Below are positions 14,453 to 23,459 of a stretch of DNA of 64,000 bases, piece after piece. Numbering within the stretch: position 1 is the stretch's first letter; the number at the start of each line of letters is the position of its first letter. The notes beneath the pieces are model-generated. The model ran no database searches. It had not been told where the DNA came from and saw only the letters and a list, made by a program, of their open reading frames with translations. The translations under genes and the position numbers were made by a program. The DNA lies in assembly GCF_014269395.1 (NCBI RefSeq), contig NZ_JACOGK010000013.1, positions 6,279 to 70,278 of the forward strand. The letters are read 5' to 3'. The stretch is from Megasphaera hominis. Its GTDB lineage: Bacteria > Bacillota > Negativicutes > Veillonellales > Megasphaeraceae.

Positions 14453-16627
14453 TTACCTTTTATGTTGTTGTACCCGTTTCATAGAGAGGGCAATGCGTTT
14501 ACGTGGCGCATCGACAGAAAGAATGACGCACGTGACGATGTCACCGACGTGGACAATGTCCATGGGATGGTGAAAAGGATGTGTACTGAGTTCTGAACGA
14601 TGGACGAGGCCGGGGATCTTGAGGCCGAAGTCGACGAAAGCACCGAAATCGACGACGTTTTGGACGGTCCCCTGGACGAGAGCGCCAGCTTGCAGTTCAT
14701 CCAGCGAAACGACGTGCTGGCGTGTCAATGGCTGGGGAAATTCACTGCGGGCATCGCGGCCGGTCTTACGCAGCTCTTCCAGAATATCGCGGATGGACTG
14801 TTCGCTCGTACCTAGTTCGGCAGCTAAGCCCGGGGCGGCATTCATTTGCAGCCTGTTTTGCAGTTCCTGCAATAACTGGGGATCCCGGATGTCGTCTTCA
14901 CAGTAGCCGTAGTGCTCGATAATCTGACCGGCTAATTCATACGACTCGGGGTGAACCGACGTGTTATCTAACGGTTCCGTACCGCCGGCAATGCGCAGGA
15001 AGCCCGCACATTGTGTAAACGTAGCCGGTCCCAGCCGATTGACTGCTAAGAGCTCTTGCCGGTTTTTAAAGGGGCCTTTTTCTCTACGGTAGGCGACAAT
15101 ATTACCGGCCGTTGCTGCAGTAAGCCCTGAAATATGCTGTAAAAGGGCGGCAGATGCCGTATTCAGATCCACTCCGACGTAATTGACTACCGATTCAAAA
15201 ACGGCGTCCAGAGCGGCATTTAGCGCTTTCTGATTGACATCGTGCTGATACTGGCCGACGCCAATGGATTGGGGATCGATTTTAACGGCTTCTGCCAGAG
15301 GATCCTGAATGCGCCGGGCAATCGACACAGCACCGCGGATGGTAACGTCCAGATCGGGCATTTCTTCGCGGGCCAGATCGGAAGCAGAATAGACGGAAGC
15401 ACCGGCTTCATTGGCTATGATATAGCGGCAGCGCAGTTTTTGGTCGGCAATCAGCTGGGAAATAACCTGTTCCGTTTCATAGGAAGCCGTGCCATTGCCG
15501 ATGGAAATAAGTGTAACGCCGTGCTTGCGGATCATAGCAGTCAGGGCCGCTGTGCCTTCCTTTTTCTGCTTTTCCGAGCCCGTCAGGTAATACGCGCCAT
15601 AGTCGAGTACCTTTCCCGTCGCATCGATGACGGCGGCCTTGCAGCCTGTACGGAAGCCCGGATCCAGGCCGAGAATGGTCTGTCCGGCAAAGGGTGGCTG
15701 TAAGAGCAGGCTGCGCAGGTTGCCTGCAAAGACGCGGATAGCCTGGCGTTCTGCCTTTTCTGTCAGGGCATTGCGCACTTCCCGTTCAATTTGCGGACCC
15801 ATAAGGCGCTTGTAGCTGTCTGCAGCTGCGTCTGCCAGAATTTGGCTGTACGGAGAGGTGCCGTGTATGATCAGCTCCTGCAGCCGTTTGATATAAGCCT
15901 CTGCCGGCACCTGGAGAGAGACTTTAAGGATCTTCTGGGCTTCGCCGCGGTTAATCGCTAAAATACGGTGACTGGGCAGGGTACGTACATGTTCGCTGAA
16001 CTCCTTATACGAGAGAAAGGGGCCGGCTTTCGCTTCTTCCACTTGCAGCGCGCACAGAATCCTGCCGTCCTGGCGGAAGGACTGACGCAGGTAACGGCGG
16101 AAGGGGGCCAGCTCGGAGCAGCGTTCGGCAATAATGTTGGCTGCCCCTTGAATGGCATCCTCTGTCGTGGGCACTGCCGGGGACACATAAGGCCGGGCTG
16201 CTTCTTCCGGTGCCGGTGCCTGGGGATCCTGTTTCCAGAATAAATCAGCTAAGGGTTCCAAGCCGGCAGCACGGGCAACGGAGGCTTTCGTCCGTTTTTT
16301 AGGACGATAGGGCAGATAAATATCCTCGACATCCTGCAGCTGGCGGGCTGCCAGCAGCTGTTGGCGCAAGGTATTACTCCAAAGGCCTTGGTCCATCAGG
16401 GATTGGCGGATCGTTTCTTTACGGGCTTCCAGAGCCTGTTCGTATTCGTACTGGGCTTGTATATTACGCAGCTGTACTTCATCCAGCACGCCTGTGGCTT
16501 CTTTGCGGTAGCGGGCAATGAAGGGAACCGTGTTACCGTCGGCAAATAAGCGTAGGGCGGCTGCTACCTGGTTTGGCCGGATATGCTGGTCTGTGGCAAT
16601 TTGTTGAATAATCTTATCTTCACTCAT
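14453..16627 (-). CDS. tex: Tex family RNA-binding transcription accessory protein
   Basis: 724 residues, full length for Tex. Domains in order: N-terminal helical region (1-300), YqgF/RuvC-like domain (about 320-450, ILGLDPGFRTGCK), helix-hairpin-helix region (about 490-560, VGVDLNTASAALLQHISGL), and an S1 RNA-binding domain (about 645-720, GALVQGTVQNVVDFGAFVDFG). Tex binds nucleic acids and RNA polymerase, and in several pathogens affects toxin or fitness genes. AAAGGAG precedes the ATG, and a TTGACG/CATAAT promoter lies upstream. It is transcribed alone. Confidence 0.97.
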   Translation of the reverse strand: MSEDKIIQQIATDQHIRPNQVAAALRLFADGNTVPFIARYRKEATGVLDEVQLRNIQAQYEYEQALEARKETIRQSLMDQGLWSNTLRQQLLAARQLQDVEDIYLPYRPKKRTKASVARAAGLEPLADLFWKQDPQAPAPEEAARPYVSPAVPTTEDAIQGAANIIAERCSELAPFRRYLRQSFRQDGRILCALQVEEAKAGPFLSYKEFSEHVRTLPSHRILAINRGEAQKILKVSLQVPAEAYIKRLQELIIHGTSPYSQILADAAADSYKRLMGPQIEREVRNALTEKAERQAIRVFAGNLRSLLLQPPFAGQTILGLDPGFRTGCKAAVIDATGKVLDYGAYYLTGSEKQKKEGTAALTAMIRKHGVTLISIGNGTASYETEQVISQLIADQKLRCRYIIANEAGASVYSASDLAREEMPDLDVTIRGAVSIARRIQDPLAEAVKIDPQSIGVGQYQHDVNQKALNAALDAVFESVVNYVGVDLNTASAALLQHISGLTAATAGNIVAYRREKGPFKNRQELLAVNRLGPATFTQCAGFLRIAGGTEPLDNTSVHPESYELAGQIIEHYGYCEDDIRDPQLLQELQNRLQMNAAPGLAAELGTSEQSIRDILEELRKTGRDARSEFPQPLTRQHVVSLDELQAGALVQGTVQNVVDFGAFVDFGLKIPGLVHRSELSTHPFHHPMDIVHVGDIVTCVILSVDAPRKRIALSMKRVQQHKR

Positions 16628-16654
16628 GGGGAGCTCCTTTCTGCATGTATTAAT

Positions 16655-16683
16655 ATTATGCTGGTAAACGGAGTTCTCGTCAA
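16655..16683 (-). promoter_or_regulatory. Promoter of tex
   Basis: Minus strand TTGACG (16683-16678), 17-base spacer, CATAAT (16660-16655). Confidence 0.6.
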
Positions 16684-16773
16684 CTTTTTGTTTTTTTTGC
16701 TTGAAGAATCTCTAACGGAGTATCGTTTTTAAAAAAAAATTACTATTTCTAGCGTAATATAACAATTCTCATA

Positions 16774-16802
16774 TTGCCATATAAATCAATAACATGTAAA
16801 AT
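16774..16802 (+). promoter_or_regulatory. Promoter of the Fur/PerR regulator
   Basis: TTGCCA (16774-16779), 17-base spacer, TAAAAT (16797-16802). The leader then holds the inverted repeat at 16839-16862. Confidence 0.6.
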
Positions 16803-16838
16803 ATAGGTGAGGTTGGAAGTAAAAACAAAACTCAACAA

Positions 16839-16862
16839 ATATCTATAACAAATTGTAGATAT
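16839..16862. promoter_or_regulatory. Inverted repeat, possible PerR/Fur operator
   Basis: ATATCTATAA and TTGTAGATAT pair at nine of ten positions around four bases, about 35 bp after the likely transcription start. It resembles AT-rich PerR/Fur boxes, suggesting autoregulation. Confidence 0.45.
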
Positions 16863-16890
16863 GAGGTAGGTAGAAAGGAGGTTGTTATTC

Positions 16891-17298
16891 ATGGATATTG
16901 CTGCAGTATTACGAGAAAATGGATACAAGGTTACGCCGCAACGACTGGCAGTCTACGAAGTAGTAAATCAGAACACGACGCATCCCAACGCGGAGGCTAT
17001 ATACAAAACGTTACAGCCTAAGTACCCGTTTATAAGTTTGGCAACCGTCTATAAGACGATGGAAATATTTGCCAAAATCGGAGTAGTACAGGTACTGCAG
17101 TGCGAAGAAGACGCACATCGCTACGACTATAATACTAAGCCGCATGCGCATATTCGTTGTACCCGCTGCAACAAGGTGATGGATGTGGACATCGACCAGG
17201 ACAAGCTATCTGAAATGGCAGGTAGTCAGACCGGCTATCGTGTAGATAGCATTAGTTTGTCATTCACAGGAGTTTGTGCTGAATGCCAGAAAAAATAG
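16891..17298 (+). CDS. Fur-family metalloregulator, PerR-like
   Basis: 135 residues. The ATG at 16891 follows AAAGGAGG. The winged helix is N-terminal (ENGYKVTPQRLAVYEVV, SLATVYKTMEIF). Two CxxC pairs (CTRC and CAEC) form the structural zinc site. The sensor site has YDYN, PHAHI and a later Asp, the His/Asp set of PerR, which senses peroxide by Fe-catalysed His oxidation. Fur and Zur are alternatives; the Asp after the YD motif favours PerR. It is monocistronic, ended by a hairpin, with an inverted repeat in its leader. Several oxygen-defence genes in the window are candidate targets. Confidence 0.88.
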   Translation: MDIAAVLRENGYKVTPQRLAVYEVVNQNTTHPNAEAIYKTLQPKYPFISLATVYKTMEIFAKIGVVQVLQCEEDAHRYDYNTKPHAHIRCTRCNKVMDVDIDQDKLSEMAGSQTGYRVDSISLSFTGVCAECQKK

Positions 17299-17306
17299 GA
17301 AAAGCC

Positions 17307-17351
17307 AAAACAGGCTGTAACGAAGCGTTTGCGTTCGTTGCAGCCTGTTTT
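17307..17351 (+). terminator. Terminator after the Fur/PerR gene
   Basis: AAAACAGGCTG...CAGCCTGTTTT stem with inner AACGAA/TTCGTT pairing. Confidence 0.88.
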
Positions 17352-17380
17352 CCTGTCTTCAGGAAAGAAAGGAGAATACT

Positions 17381-18214
17381 ATGCTGCACATCGGCTGTCA
17401 TTTATCTGTATCCCAAGGATTTTTACATATGGGCCGGGAAGCCCTGTCCCTGGGAGCTGATACATTTCAATTTTTTACACGCAATCCCCGGGGCGGGAAT
17501 GTCCGGCCTCTTGATATAGAGGATATGCAGGCTCTCAATGCCCTTATGGAAGTACATCACTTTGCGCCGATTCTGGCGCACGCGCCGTATACGCTAAACG
17601 GTTGTTCCAAAACGGAAAAGACGCGGGATTTTGCCCGGCGGGCCATGAAGGAAGACTTAGAGCGTCTGGAGTACCTGGATCATTGCCGCTATAACTTTCA
17701 TCCCGGCAGCCATGTTGGCCAGGGAGCGGAAACCGGTATTACCCTGATTGCTGACATGCTCAACGAATGCCTCTGGCCGGAACAAAAGACGACGGTCCTC
17801 TTAGAAACCATGGCCGGCAAAGGAACCGAAGTAGGTCGGAATTTTGAAGAAATTTCTGCTATAATAGAAAAGACAACTCTTTCGGATAAGCTGGGCGTCT
17901 GCCTCGATACGTGCCACGTCTTTGACGGCGGCTATGATATTGTCGGGCAGCTCGAAGAGGTACTGCATCAGTTTGACAGCACCATCGGTCTCAGCCGTCT
18001 GAAAGCAATCCATATTAATGACAGCAAAAATAGCCTGGGCAGCCATAAGGACCGCCATGAAAAAATAGGCCAGGGCCAGATTGGCATAGAGGCCTTTACT
18101 GCGATCATCAATCATCCGGCACTGCGGGATTTGCCTTTCTATTTGGAAACGCCGAATGATCTGGCCGGCTATGCTGCGGAAATAGCCATGCTGCGCCGCT
18201 TGCAGCAGGCCTAA
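17381..18214 (+). CDS. nfo: Deoxyribonuclease IV (AP endonuclease)
   Basis: 277 residues, ATG after AAAGGAG. A TIM-barrel enzyme that nicks DNA at abasic sites in base excision repair. Zinc ligands fall in conserved segments: AHAPYTLN, NFHPGSH, LLETMAGKG, CLDTCHVFDGGYD, HINDSKNSLGSHKDRHEKIG, and FYLETPN. The N-terminal IGCHLSVSQGF is typical. Followed at 18 bp by sbcD and sbcC, making a DNA repair operon. Confidence 0.96.
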   Translation: MLHIGCHLSVSQGFLHMGREALSLGADTFQFFTRNPRGGNVRPLDIEDMQALNALMEVHHFAPILAHAPYTLNGCSKTEKTRDFARRAMKEDLERLEYLDHCRYNFHPGSHVGQGAETGITLIADMLNECLWPEQKTTVLLETMAGKGTEVGRNFEEISAIIEKTTLSDKLGVCLDTCHVFDGGYDIVGQLEEVLHQFDSTIGLSRLKAIHINDSKNSLGSHKDRHEKIGQGQIGIEAFTAIINHPALRDLPFYLETPNDLAGYAAEIAMLRRLQQA

Positions 18215-18232
18215 GACAGAAGAGGTGACGGT

Positions 18233-19384
18233 ATGCGTATTTTACATACGGCAGATTGGCATTTAGGGAAAATGTTCTATGGTGAATATTTGACAGATGA
18301 GCAGGCCTATGTTCTCAAAGAACAGTTCCTGCCACTGCTGAAAAGTGAGCACATTGACGCGGTTGTTCTGGCAGGGGATGTATATGACCGCAGCTTGCCG
18401 CCGGCAGCGGCAGTAGAATTATTTGACGAAATTTCGACGAAGGTTACGGCAGAAATGCACGTGCCTTTTTTCGTTATCAGTGGCAATCACGACAGTGCAG
18501 CACGACTGTCTTTTGGCAGCCGCCTCCTGGCTCGTCAGCAGCTCTACATTGCCGGCGACCTGGATAAACTATCAGGTCCCGTCGTTCTGGATGATGCGGC
18601 CGGACCGGTCGCCTTTATTATGCTGCCCTATGCTGAACCGGCCGATGTGCGGCAGCTTCTGGGTGATGACAGTATCCGTGATCATCAGACTGCCCTGAGC
18701 CGTCTGGCAGCCTTTCAGTCAAAAGGAACAGCCGGCCTGCGTACGGTCTGCCTTGCCCATGTCTTTGCCAGTGGGGGTACGGCTAGTGACTCTGAACGGC
18801 CTCTCTCTCTTGGAGGAACAGAATGTATCGATACAGCTGTCTTTGCACCTTATTCCTATACTGCCCTGGGGCATCTGCATGGGCCGCAGCAGGCTGGCCG
18901 TGCGAATATCCGCTATGCCGGCAGCCTTATGAAATATTCCTTCAGCGAAGCGAAGCAAAAAAAGGGGGCAGTCATTGCCGACTTGGCAGCAGACGGTACA
19001 GTGACGACTACCCATGTGCCTTTTGTGCCACGTAAAGACGTGCGCATTCTGACAGGCACCTTTGCAGAAATAATGGAACGCGAAGACGGGCAGACAGACG
19101 ATTTCATCCTCGCGCGGGTAGACGATACACAGCCAATCCTGGATGGGATGGGGAAATTACGGCGTAAGTATCCTAATGCCCTGGCTTTAGAAACGCCACA
19201 ACGCCAGATGGCGGCCAACAGCGGTGACAGAAATTTTGACCTGCGCCAGGCATCTGATCAGGTGCTTTTTGATAATTTTGCCGCGGCCATCCGGCCGGAT
19301 CAGCCCCTCTCGGAAAAGGAAACTGCCTATCTCCAGCGTCTTTGGGAGACCTTGCAGCGTGAAGAAGGGAGTGATGACCAATGA
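18233..19384 (+). CDS. sbcD: Exonuclease SbcD (Mre11-like nuclease subunit)
   Basis: 383 residues. Metallophosphoesterase motifs: ILHTADWHLGK, LAGDVYDRS, ISGNHDS, and later HVFASGG and YTALGHLHGPQ. With SbcC it forms a Mn-dependent nuclease that opens DNA hairpins and protein-blocked ends. GAGGTGA precedes the ATG. Its stop overlaps the sbcC start by four bases (ATGA), so the subunits are translationally coupled. Confidence 0.97.
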   Translation: MRILHTADWHLGKMFYGEYLTDEQAYVLKEQFLPLLKSEHIDAVVLAGDVYDRSLPPAAAVELFDEISTKVTAEMHVPFFVISGNHDSAARLSFGSRLLARQQLYIAGDLDKLSGPVVLDDAAGPVAFIMLPYAEPADVRQLLGDDSIRDHQTALSRLAAFQSKGTAGLRTVCLAHVFASGGTASDSERPLSLGGTECIDTAVFAPYSYTALGHLHGPQQAGRANIRYAGSLMKYSFSEAKQKKGAVIADLAADGTVTTTHVPFVPRKDVRILTGTFAEIMEREDGQTDDFILARVDDTQPILDGMGKLRRKYPNALALETPQRQMAANSGDRNFDLRQASDQVLFDNFAAAIRPDQPLSEKETAYLQRLWETLQREEGSDDQ

Positions 19385-22300
19385 AACCCATCTATTTGGA
19401 AATGCACGCTTTTGGTCCCTATGCAGGCAAACAGATCATAGATTTCCGCCAGCTCGGCACGCGCCAGCTGTTTCTTATTTATGGGCCTACCGGATCCGGT
19501 AAGACGACGATCCTCGACGCCATTTGCTATGCCCTTTATGGAGACACGAGCGGTAACAGCCGCTCCGGAACCAACATGCGCAGTGAATACGCGACAGCAG
19601 ATGAAGCTACGAAGGTTCTCTTTGCCTTTGCCATTGGCGAGAAGTGTTACTGTATTGAACGCAGTCCTGAACAATACGTAGCCAAAAAGCGGGGCACAGG
19701 CCTGAAGCACGAGCCTATGCACGCAGCCTTGTATGAATGGCAGGGCGATGAGATGACAGGTACACTGATTACGAGCCGCAACGTAAAAGCTGAAGTAGAA
19801 AACCTCTTAGGCTTTAAATACGATCAGTTCCGGCAAGTCGTGCTCCTGCCGCAAGGGGAGTTCCGCCGGCTGCTTCTGGCACCGTCGGCAGAACGGCAGC
19901 AGATTATGCAGGTTCTCTTTCATACCGAGCGCTATGGCCGGCTGGAACAACTGGCGGATGCGGAACAAAAGGCGGCCGGCAAGGGCAACGAAGAGAGAAA
20001 TATGAAAATTGCCCAATACCTGGAACTGGCAGGTGCCGCCGATGAACAGGCCCTGGCGGCCACGATTGCAGCCCGCACAGGTGACGTGAAAACGAAAGAA
20101 GAAGAAGTCCGCGTGGCCCTGCAGCAACGGGATGCGCACCAGCGCCAGGTCCAGCAGCTGGAAGTACTGGACCATCAGTGGCAAACTCTGGACCGGGCTG
20201 AAAAAGAGCTGCAGGCCCTGCAGCAACAGGAAACAGCTATCGCCAAAGAACGGGAGTATTTGCAAAAGCTGGAAAAGGCAGAGCTCTTAGCAGAGCCATG
20301 CCAGCATTTGGCAGATATCTTACGGCAGGGCAAGGCAGCCCGTGCCGAATACGACCGTTTTCAAGCCGAGGCACAGCAGGCACAGCAGGCTGAAAAAGAG
20401 CTGCAGGTACAATCGGAACGGTGGGAAAAAGAACGGCCGGCTTATACTGAACGGGCTAAGCAGATTGGCAAGTTGGAAGGACTGCAGGCCCAGGCGGCAG
20501 CCTATGCCGACGTATGCCGTCAGGAAAAGCAGGCGGCGGCCCGGGCTGCAGGCGCGCAGAAAGAACAGGAAAAGGCCCAGGCATCGGTATTGTCATGGCG
20601 TCAGAAGGTGCAGCGTGCACAGGAACAGACCGGCAACCTGCCACAGCTGGCTGCGACAGCGGAACAGAAACGGGCAGACGTGCAGAACGCTGAGGTGTGC
20701 TTAAGCCGGGAACTGGCCTTGGAGGCCTTAGCACAGGATATCCATCAGGCAGAGGCCTGTTGGCGCCAGGCGATACAAGAACTGACGAAAGCTGACGAAG
20801 CAGCAGCGCACGACCGCGTTGATTTCGAAGCTGTGAGTCAGCGGTATCAACAGGGACAGGCTTTTGTCCTATCGGAAACACTGACCGAAGGGGCACCCTG
20901 TCCGGTCTGTGGTGCGACGACGCATCCCCATAAGGCAGCCAAACCGGCCGATTTTCCCCAAAAGTCCGATGTGGACCGGCGCAAAGCGCTTGCTGCGGAG
21001 AGTGAAAAAAAGAGGCAGGCCGCAGAAGTACAGGCTAAGAGCCTGGAAACGGCTTTAAAAGAAAAACAGAAGCAGTATGAGCAGCAGCGGCGTACCTATC
21101 CGGCAGAAAAGGACAGCCGTACATGGCAGACATATGTACAGGAAGGAAAACAGCAGTTAGCAGACGTAGACCGCCAGGTAAAGGCTTTGCAGCAGCTGCA
21201 GCATGATCTGCTCCAGTGGCAGCAGAGCCTGGCAGATCAGGAAACGGCGGCAGAAAAAGCCCGCCAAGAGGCGGAAACAGCAGGCCGTGAACACGTTCGC
21301 CAAATAGAGATCAAAACACAGGCTGAAGCTGTATTACCCGAAGAATACCGTCAGCCTGAGGCCTTACAGCAGGCCCTGCAAGGTCTTAGGGAGCAACAAC
21401 AGGCCTTTGACAGGGCAACGTCGGCCCTGCAGCAGCAGCTGGCAGAAACGATGCAGGCAGCTGCCCGCTTTAGCGGCCAGGCGGCTGCGGCACTGAAGCA
21501 ACGGGAAAACCTGGCAGCGCAATATACGGAAACGCGAACGGCTTTGACAGAGCAGGCTCAGGCCTATGGCTTTGCGTCCCTGCAGGAATGTCAGGACCTG
21601 CAGGCCCATATTCCCAATGCGGCAACTGTACGGCAGGCAATTAAAGACTACGAAGGGCAGGTACAACAGGTACAAGGCCAGCTGCAACTGGCCCGTCAGG
21701 CAACGACTGGTAAGGAACGGCCACAAATGCAGGTTGCCTATGAAAAGCTGAAAGAGGAAAATGAACGTTGTCAGCACCTGTCCCAGGCTGTAGCGGCCCT
21801 GCAGACAGAACTCAGACAGTTAGAGACCTATGAGCGTCAAATTGCCAAATGGCAACAGGAACAGGCAACCCTTGCCAAACGCTATGAAACGATCCGCAGC
21901 GTCTATGATCTCCTGAAAGGTGATGCTACAGGTGTTAACTTTGAGCGGTATGTCCTGGGGGCCCTGCTCGATGAGGTGCTGCAGGCCGCCAATTTGCGCC
22001 TGGAAAAGATGAGCCGCAGCCGCTATGAGCTGCAGCGTTCGCATAGCCGGGAAGATAAGCGCGTCTTACGGGCAGGCCTCGATATAGAGGTTTTTGATAC
22101 GTATACAGGCTATGCCCGGCCGGCCAATACCCTGTCCGGCGGGGAAACGTTCCTGGCCTCCCTGTCTTTGGCGCTGGGCCTGACTGACGTTGTTCAGGCC
22201 TATTCAGGTGGTATTCATTTGGATACGATCTTTATTGACGAAGGCTTTGGTACGCTCGATCCGGAAACGCTGGATTTTGCCTTAAAAACGCTGATGGAAC

Positions 22301-22425
22301 TTAAGCAGGGCGGCCGTCTGGTCGGCATTATTTCCCACGTCGGTGAATTACGGGAACGGATTGATACGCGCCTGGCCATTCAAAAGACGAAGCGGGGCAG
22401 TACGGCTTCCTTTGAGCTTCTCTAA
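19381..22425 (+). CDS. sbcC: Exonuclease SbcC (Rad50-like SMC ATPase)
   Basis: 1014 residues. Walker A GPTGSGKT at 35-42; a long Gln/Ala/Glu-rich antiparallel coiled coil from about 200 to 850; the zinc hook CPVC at about 507-510; and a C-terminal half with the LSGGETF signature and Walker B IFIDEGFGTLD. Partner of SbcD in the hairpin nuclease. The coiled coil is rich in Gln and GC. The gene overlaps sbcD and ends the operon; ybaK downstream has its own promoter. Confidence 0.97.
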   Translation: MKPIYLEMHAFGPYAGKQIIDFRQLGTRQLFLIYGPTGSGKTTILDAICYALYGDTSGNSRSGTNMRSEYATADEATKVLFAFAIGEKCYCIERSPEQYVAKKRGTGLKHEPMHAALYEWQGDEMTGTLITSRNVKAEVENLLGFKYDQFRQVVLLPQGEFRRLLLAPSAERQQIMQVLFHTERYGRLEQLADAEQKAAGKGNEERNMKIAQYLELAGAADEQALAATIAARTGDVKTKEEEVRVALQQRDAHQRQVQQLEVLDHQWQTLDRAEKELQALQQQETAIAKEREYLQKLEKAELLAEPCQHLADILRQGKAARAEYDRFQAEAQQAQQAEKELQVQSERWEKERPAYTERAKQIGKLEGLQAQAAAYADVCRQEKQAAARAAGAQKEQEKAQASVLSWRQKVQRAQEQTGNLPQLAATAEQKRADVQNAEVCLSRELALEALAQDIHQAEACWRQAIQELTKADEAAAHDRVDFEAVSQRYQQGQAFVLSETLTEGAPCPVCGATTHPHKAAKPADFPQKSDVDRRKALAAESEKKRQAAEVQAKSLETALKEKQKQYEQQRRTYPAEKDSRTWQTYVQEGKQQLADVDRQVKALQQLQHDLLQWQQSLADQETAAEKARQEAETAGREHVRQIEIKTQAEAVLPEEYRQPEALQQALQGLREQQQAFDRATSALQQQLAETMQAAARFSGQAAAALKQRENLAAQYTETRTALTEQAQAYGFASLQECQDLQAHIPNAATVRQAIKDYEGQVQQVQGQLQLARQATTGKERPQMQVAYEKLKEENERCQHLSQAVAALQTELRQLETYERQIAKWQQEQATLAKRYETIRSVYDLLKGDATGVNFERYVLGALLDEVLQAANLRLEKMSRSRYELQRSHSREDKRVLRAGLDIEVFDTYTGYARPANTLSGGETFLASLSLALGLTDVVQAYSGGIHLDTIFIDEGFGTLDPETLDFALKTLMELKQGGRLVGIISHVGELRERIDTRLAIQKTKRGSTASFELL

Positions 22426-22435
22426 GGTGAAATGC

Positions 22436-22465
22436 TTGTACAGAAGTTCTTTTGTAGTATATAAT
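22436..22465 (+). promoter_or_regulatory. Promoter of ybaK-like gene
   Basis: TTGTAC (22436-22441), 18-base spacer, TATAAT (22460-22465). Confidence 0.65.
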
Positions 22466-22511
22466 AATAGCGTTAAAAGAATTGATAAATCCGGCTGAGG
22501 GGGGGATCTGT

Positions 22512-22994
22512 ATGTCCTTGGAAAAGGTCCGGGACTATCTGGCGCCTTTTGGCGCTGCCACACGCATTCAGGTATTGGCAGAATCCAGTGCGACTGTGGA
22601 GCTGGCGGCGGCTGCCCTGCATACGGAGGGCAAGCGTATTGCCAAGTCTATGTCGTTTTACCGGCCTGATCATGATGGGGCTTTTTTAGTGATTTTTGCC
22701 GGTGATGCCCGCGTGGACAACCACCGTTTTAAAGAAACGTTTCATACAAAGGCCAGTATGGTGAAGGCAACGGATGTGAAACGACTGACTGGCCATCCCG
22801 TTGGCGGTGTCTGTCCCTTTGCCGTCAATCCTGGCGTAGACATCTATCTGGATCTGTCCCTGAAACGCTTTACGACGGTGTTTCCTGCCTGCGGTACCGG
22901 CAATAGTGCCATTGAAGTGACCTTGCCTGAATTAGAAGTTTTTTCTCATGCTGCAGGCTGGGTCGATGTAGCGAAAGGCTGGCAGGAAGAATAA
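22512..22994 (+). CDS. YbaK/ProX-type aminoacyl-tRNA deacylase
   Basis: 160 residues. The ATG at 22512 follows GAGGGGGG. The fold is the YbaK/aminoacyl-tRNA editing domain: SATVELAAAALHTEG near the N-terminus, the GDARVDNHRF region, and the conserved GHPVGGVCPFAV loop. Members free tRNA from wrong amino acids (Cys, Pro or Ala). Which tRNA is edited is not clear from sequence. It forms a small operon with the glyoxalase gene 17 bp downstream. Confidence 0.9.
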   Translation: MSLEKVRDYLAPFGAATRIQVLAESSATVELAAAALHTEGKRIAKSMSFYRPDHDGAFLVIFAGDARVDNHRFKETFHTKASMVKATDVKRLTGHPVGGVCPFAVNPGVDIYLDLSLKRFTTVFPACGTGNSAIEVTLPELEVFSHAAGWVDVAKGWQEE

Positions 22995-23011
22995 AAAGGA
23001 GGCTGTATAGC

Positions 23012-23374
23012 ATGGAATTTAAGTTTGCACACACCAATTTCAACGTTCTTAATCTGGAAAAAAGTATGGCTTTTTATCAAGAGGCCTTAGGCCTTACAGA
23101 ACAGCGCCGCATTGAAAACCCGGCGTTTACCATTGTCTATGTGGGCAATGAAGCCAGCGATTTTCAGCTGGAACTGACGTGGATTAAAGACCGCAAGGAA
23201 CCGTATAATCTGGGCGAAAATGAATTCCATACGGCATTCCGCGTACAGGATTTTGCTGCAGCTCATAAGAAACATGAAGAAATGGGCTGTATCGTCTTTG
23301 AAAACAAAGGAATGGGTATTTACTTCATTGCCGATCCCGACGGCTATTGGCTGGAAATCATTCCGGTCCGTTAA
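23012..23374 (+). CDS. gloA: Glyoxalase I-like VOC protein (lactoylglutathione lyase)
   Basis: 120 residues, usual for single-domain glyoxalase I. Metal ligands match: His in FAHTNFNV, Glu in QLELTW, His in NEFHTAF, and Glu in YWLEIIPV. Two beta-alpha-beta-beta-beta units are visible. It would isomerise methylglyoxal hemithioacetal in the cytoplasm. AAAGGAGG precedes the ATG. Other VOC enzymes are possible, but the ligand set and ADPDGYWLE end are characteristic. A terminator follows. Confidence 0.88.
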   Translation: MEFKFAHTNFNVLNLEKSMAFYQEALGLTEQRRIENPAFTIVYVGNEASDFQLELTWIKDRKEPYNLGENEFHTAFRVQDFAAAHKKHEEMGCIVFENKGMGIYFIADPDGYWLEIIPVR

Positions 23375-23407
23375 GTCTGTATGACGTTAAATGTATATTG
23401 CGGAAGC

Positions 23408-23435
23408 AAATCCCCCGCATAAGGCGGGGGATTTT
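23408..23435 (+). terminator. Terminator after glyoxalase gene
   Basis: AAATCCCCCGC/GCGGGGGATTT stem with a 5-base loop. It rules out starts of the next gene upstream of it. Confidence 0.9.
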
Positions 23436-23459
23436 ATATTGGAAAGGAGAGACTCTCTT

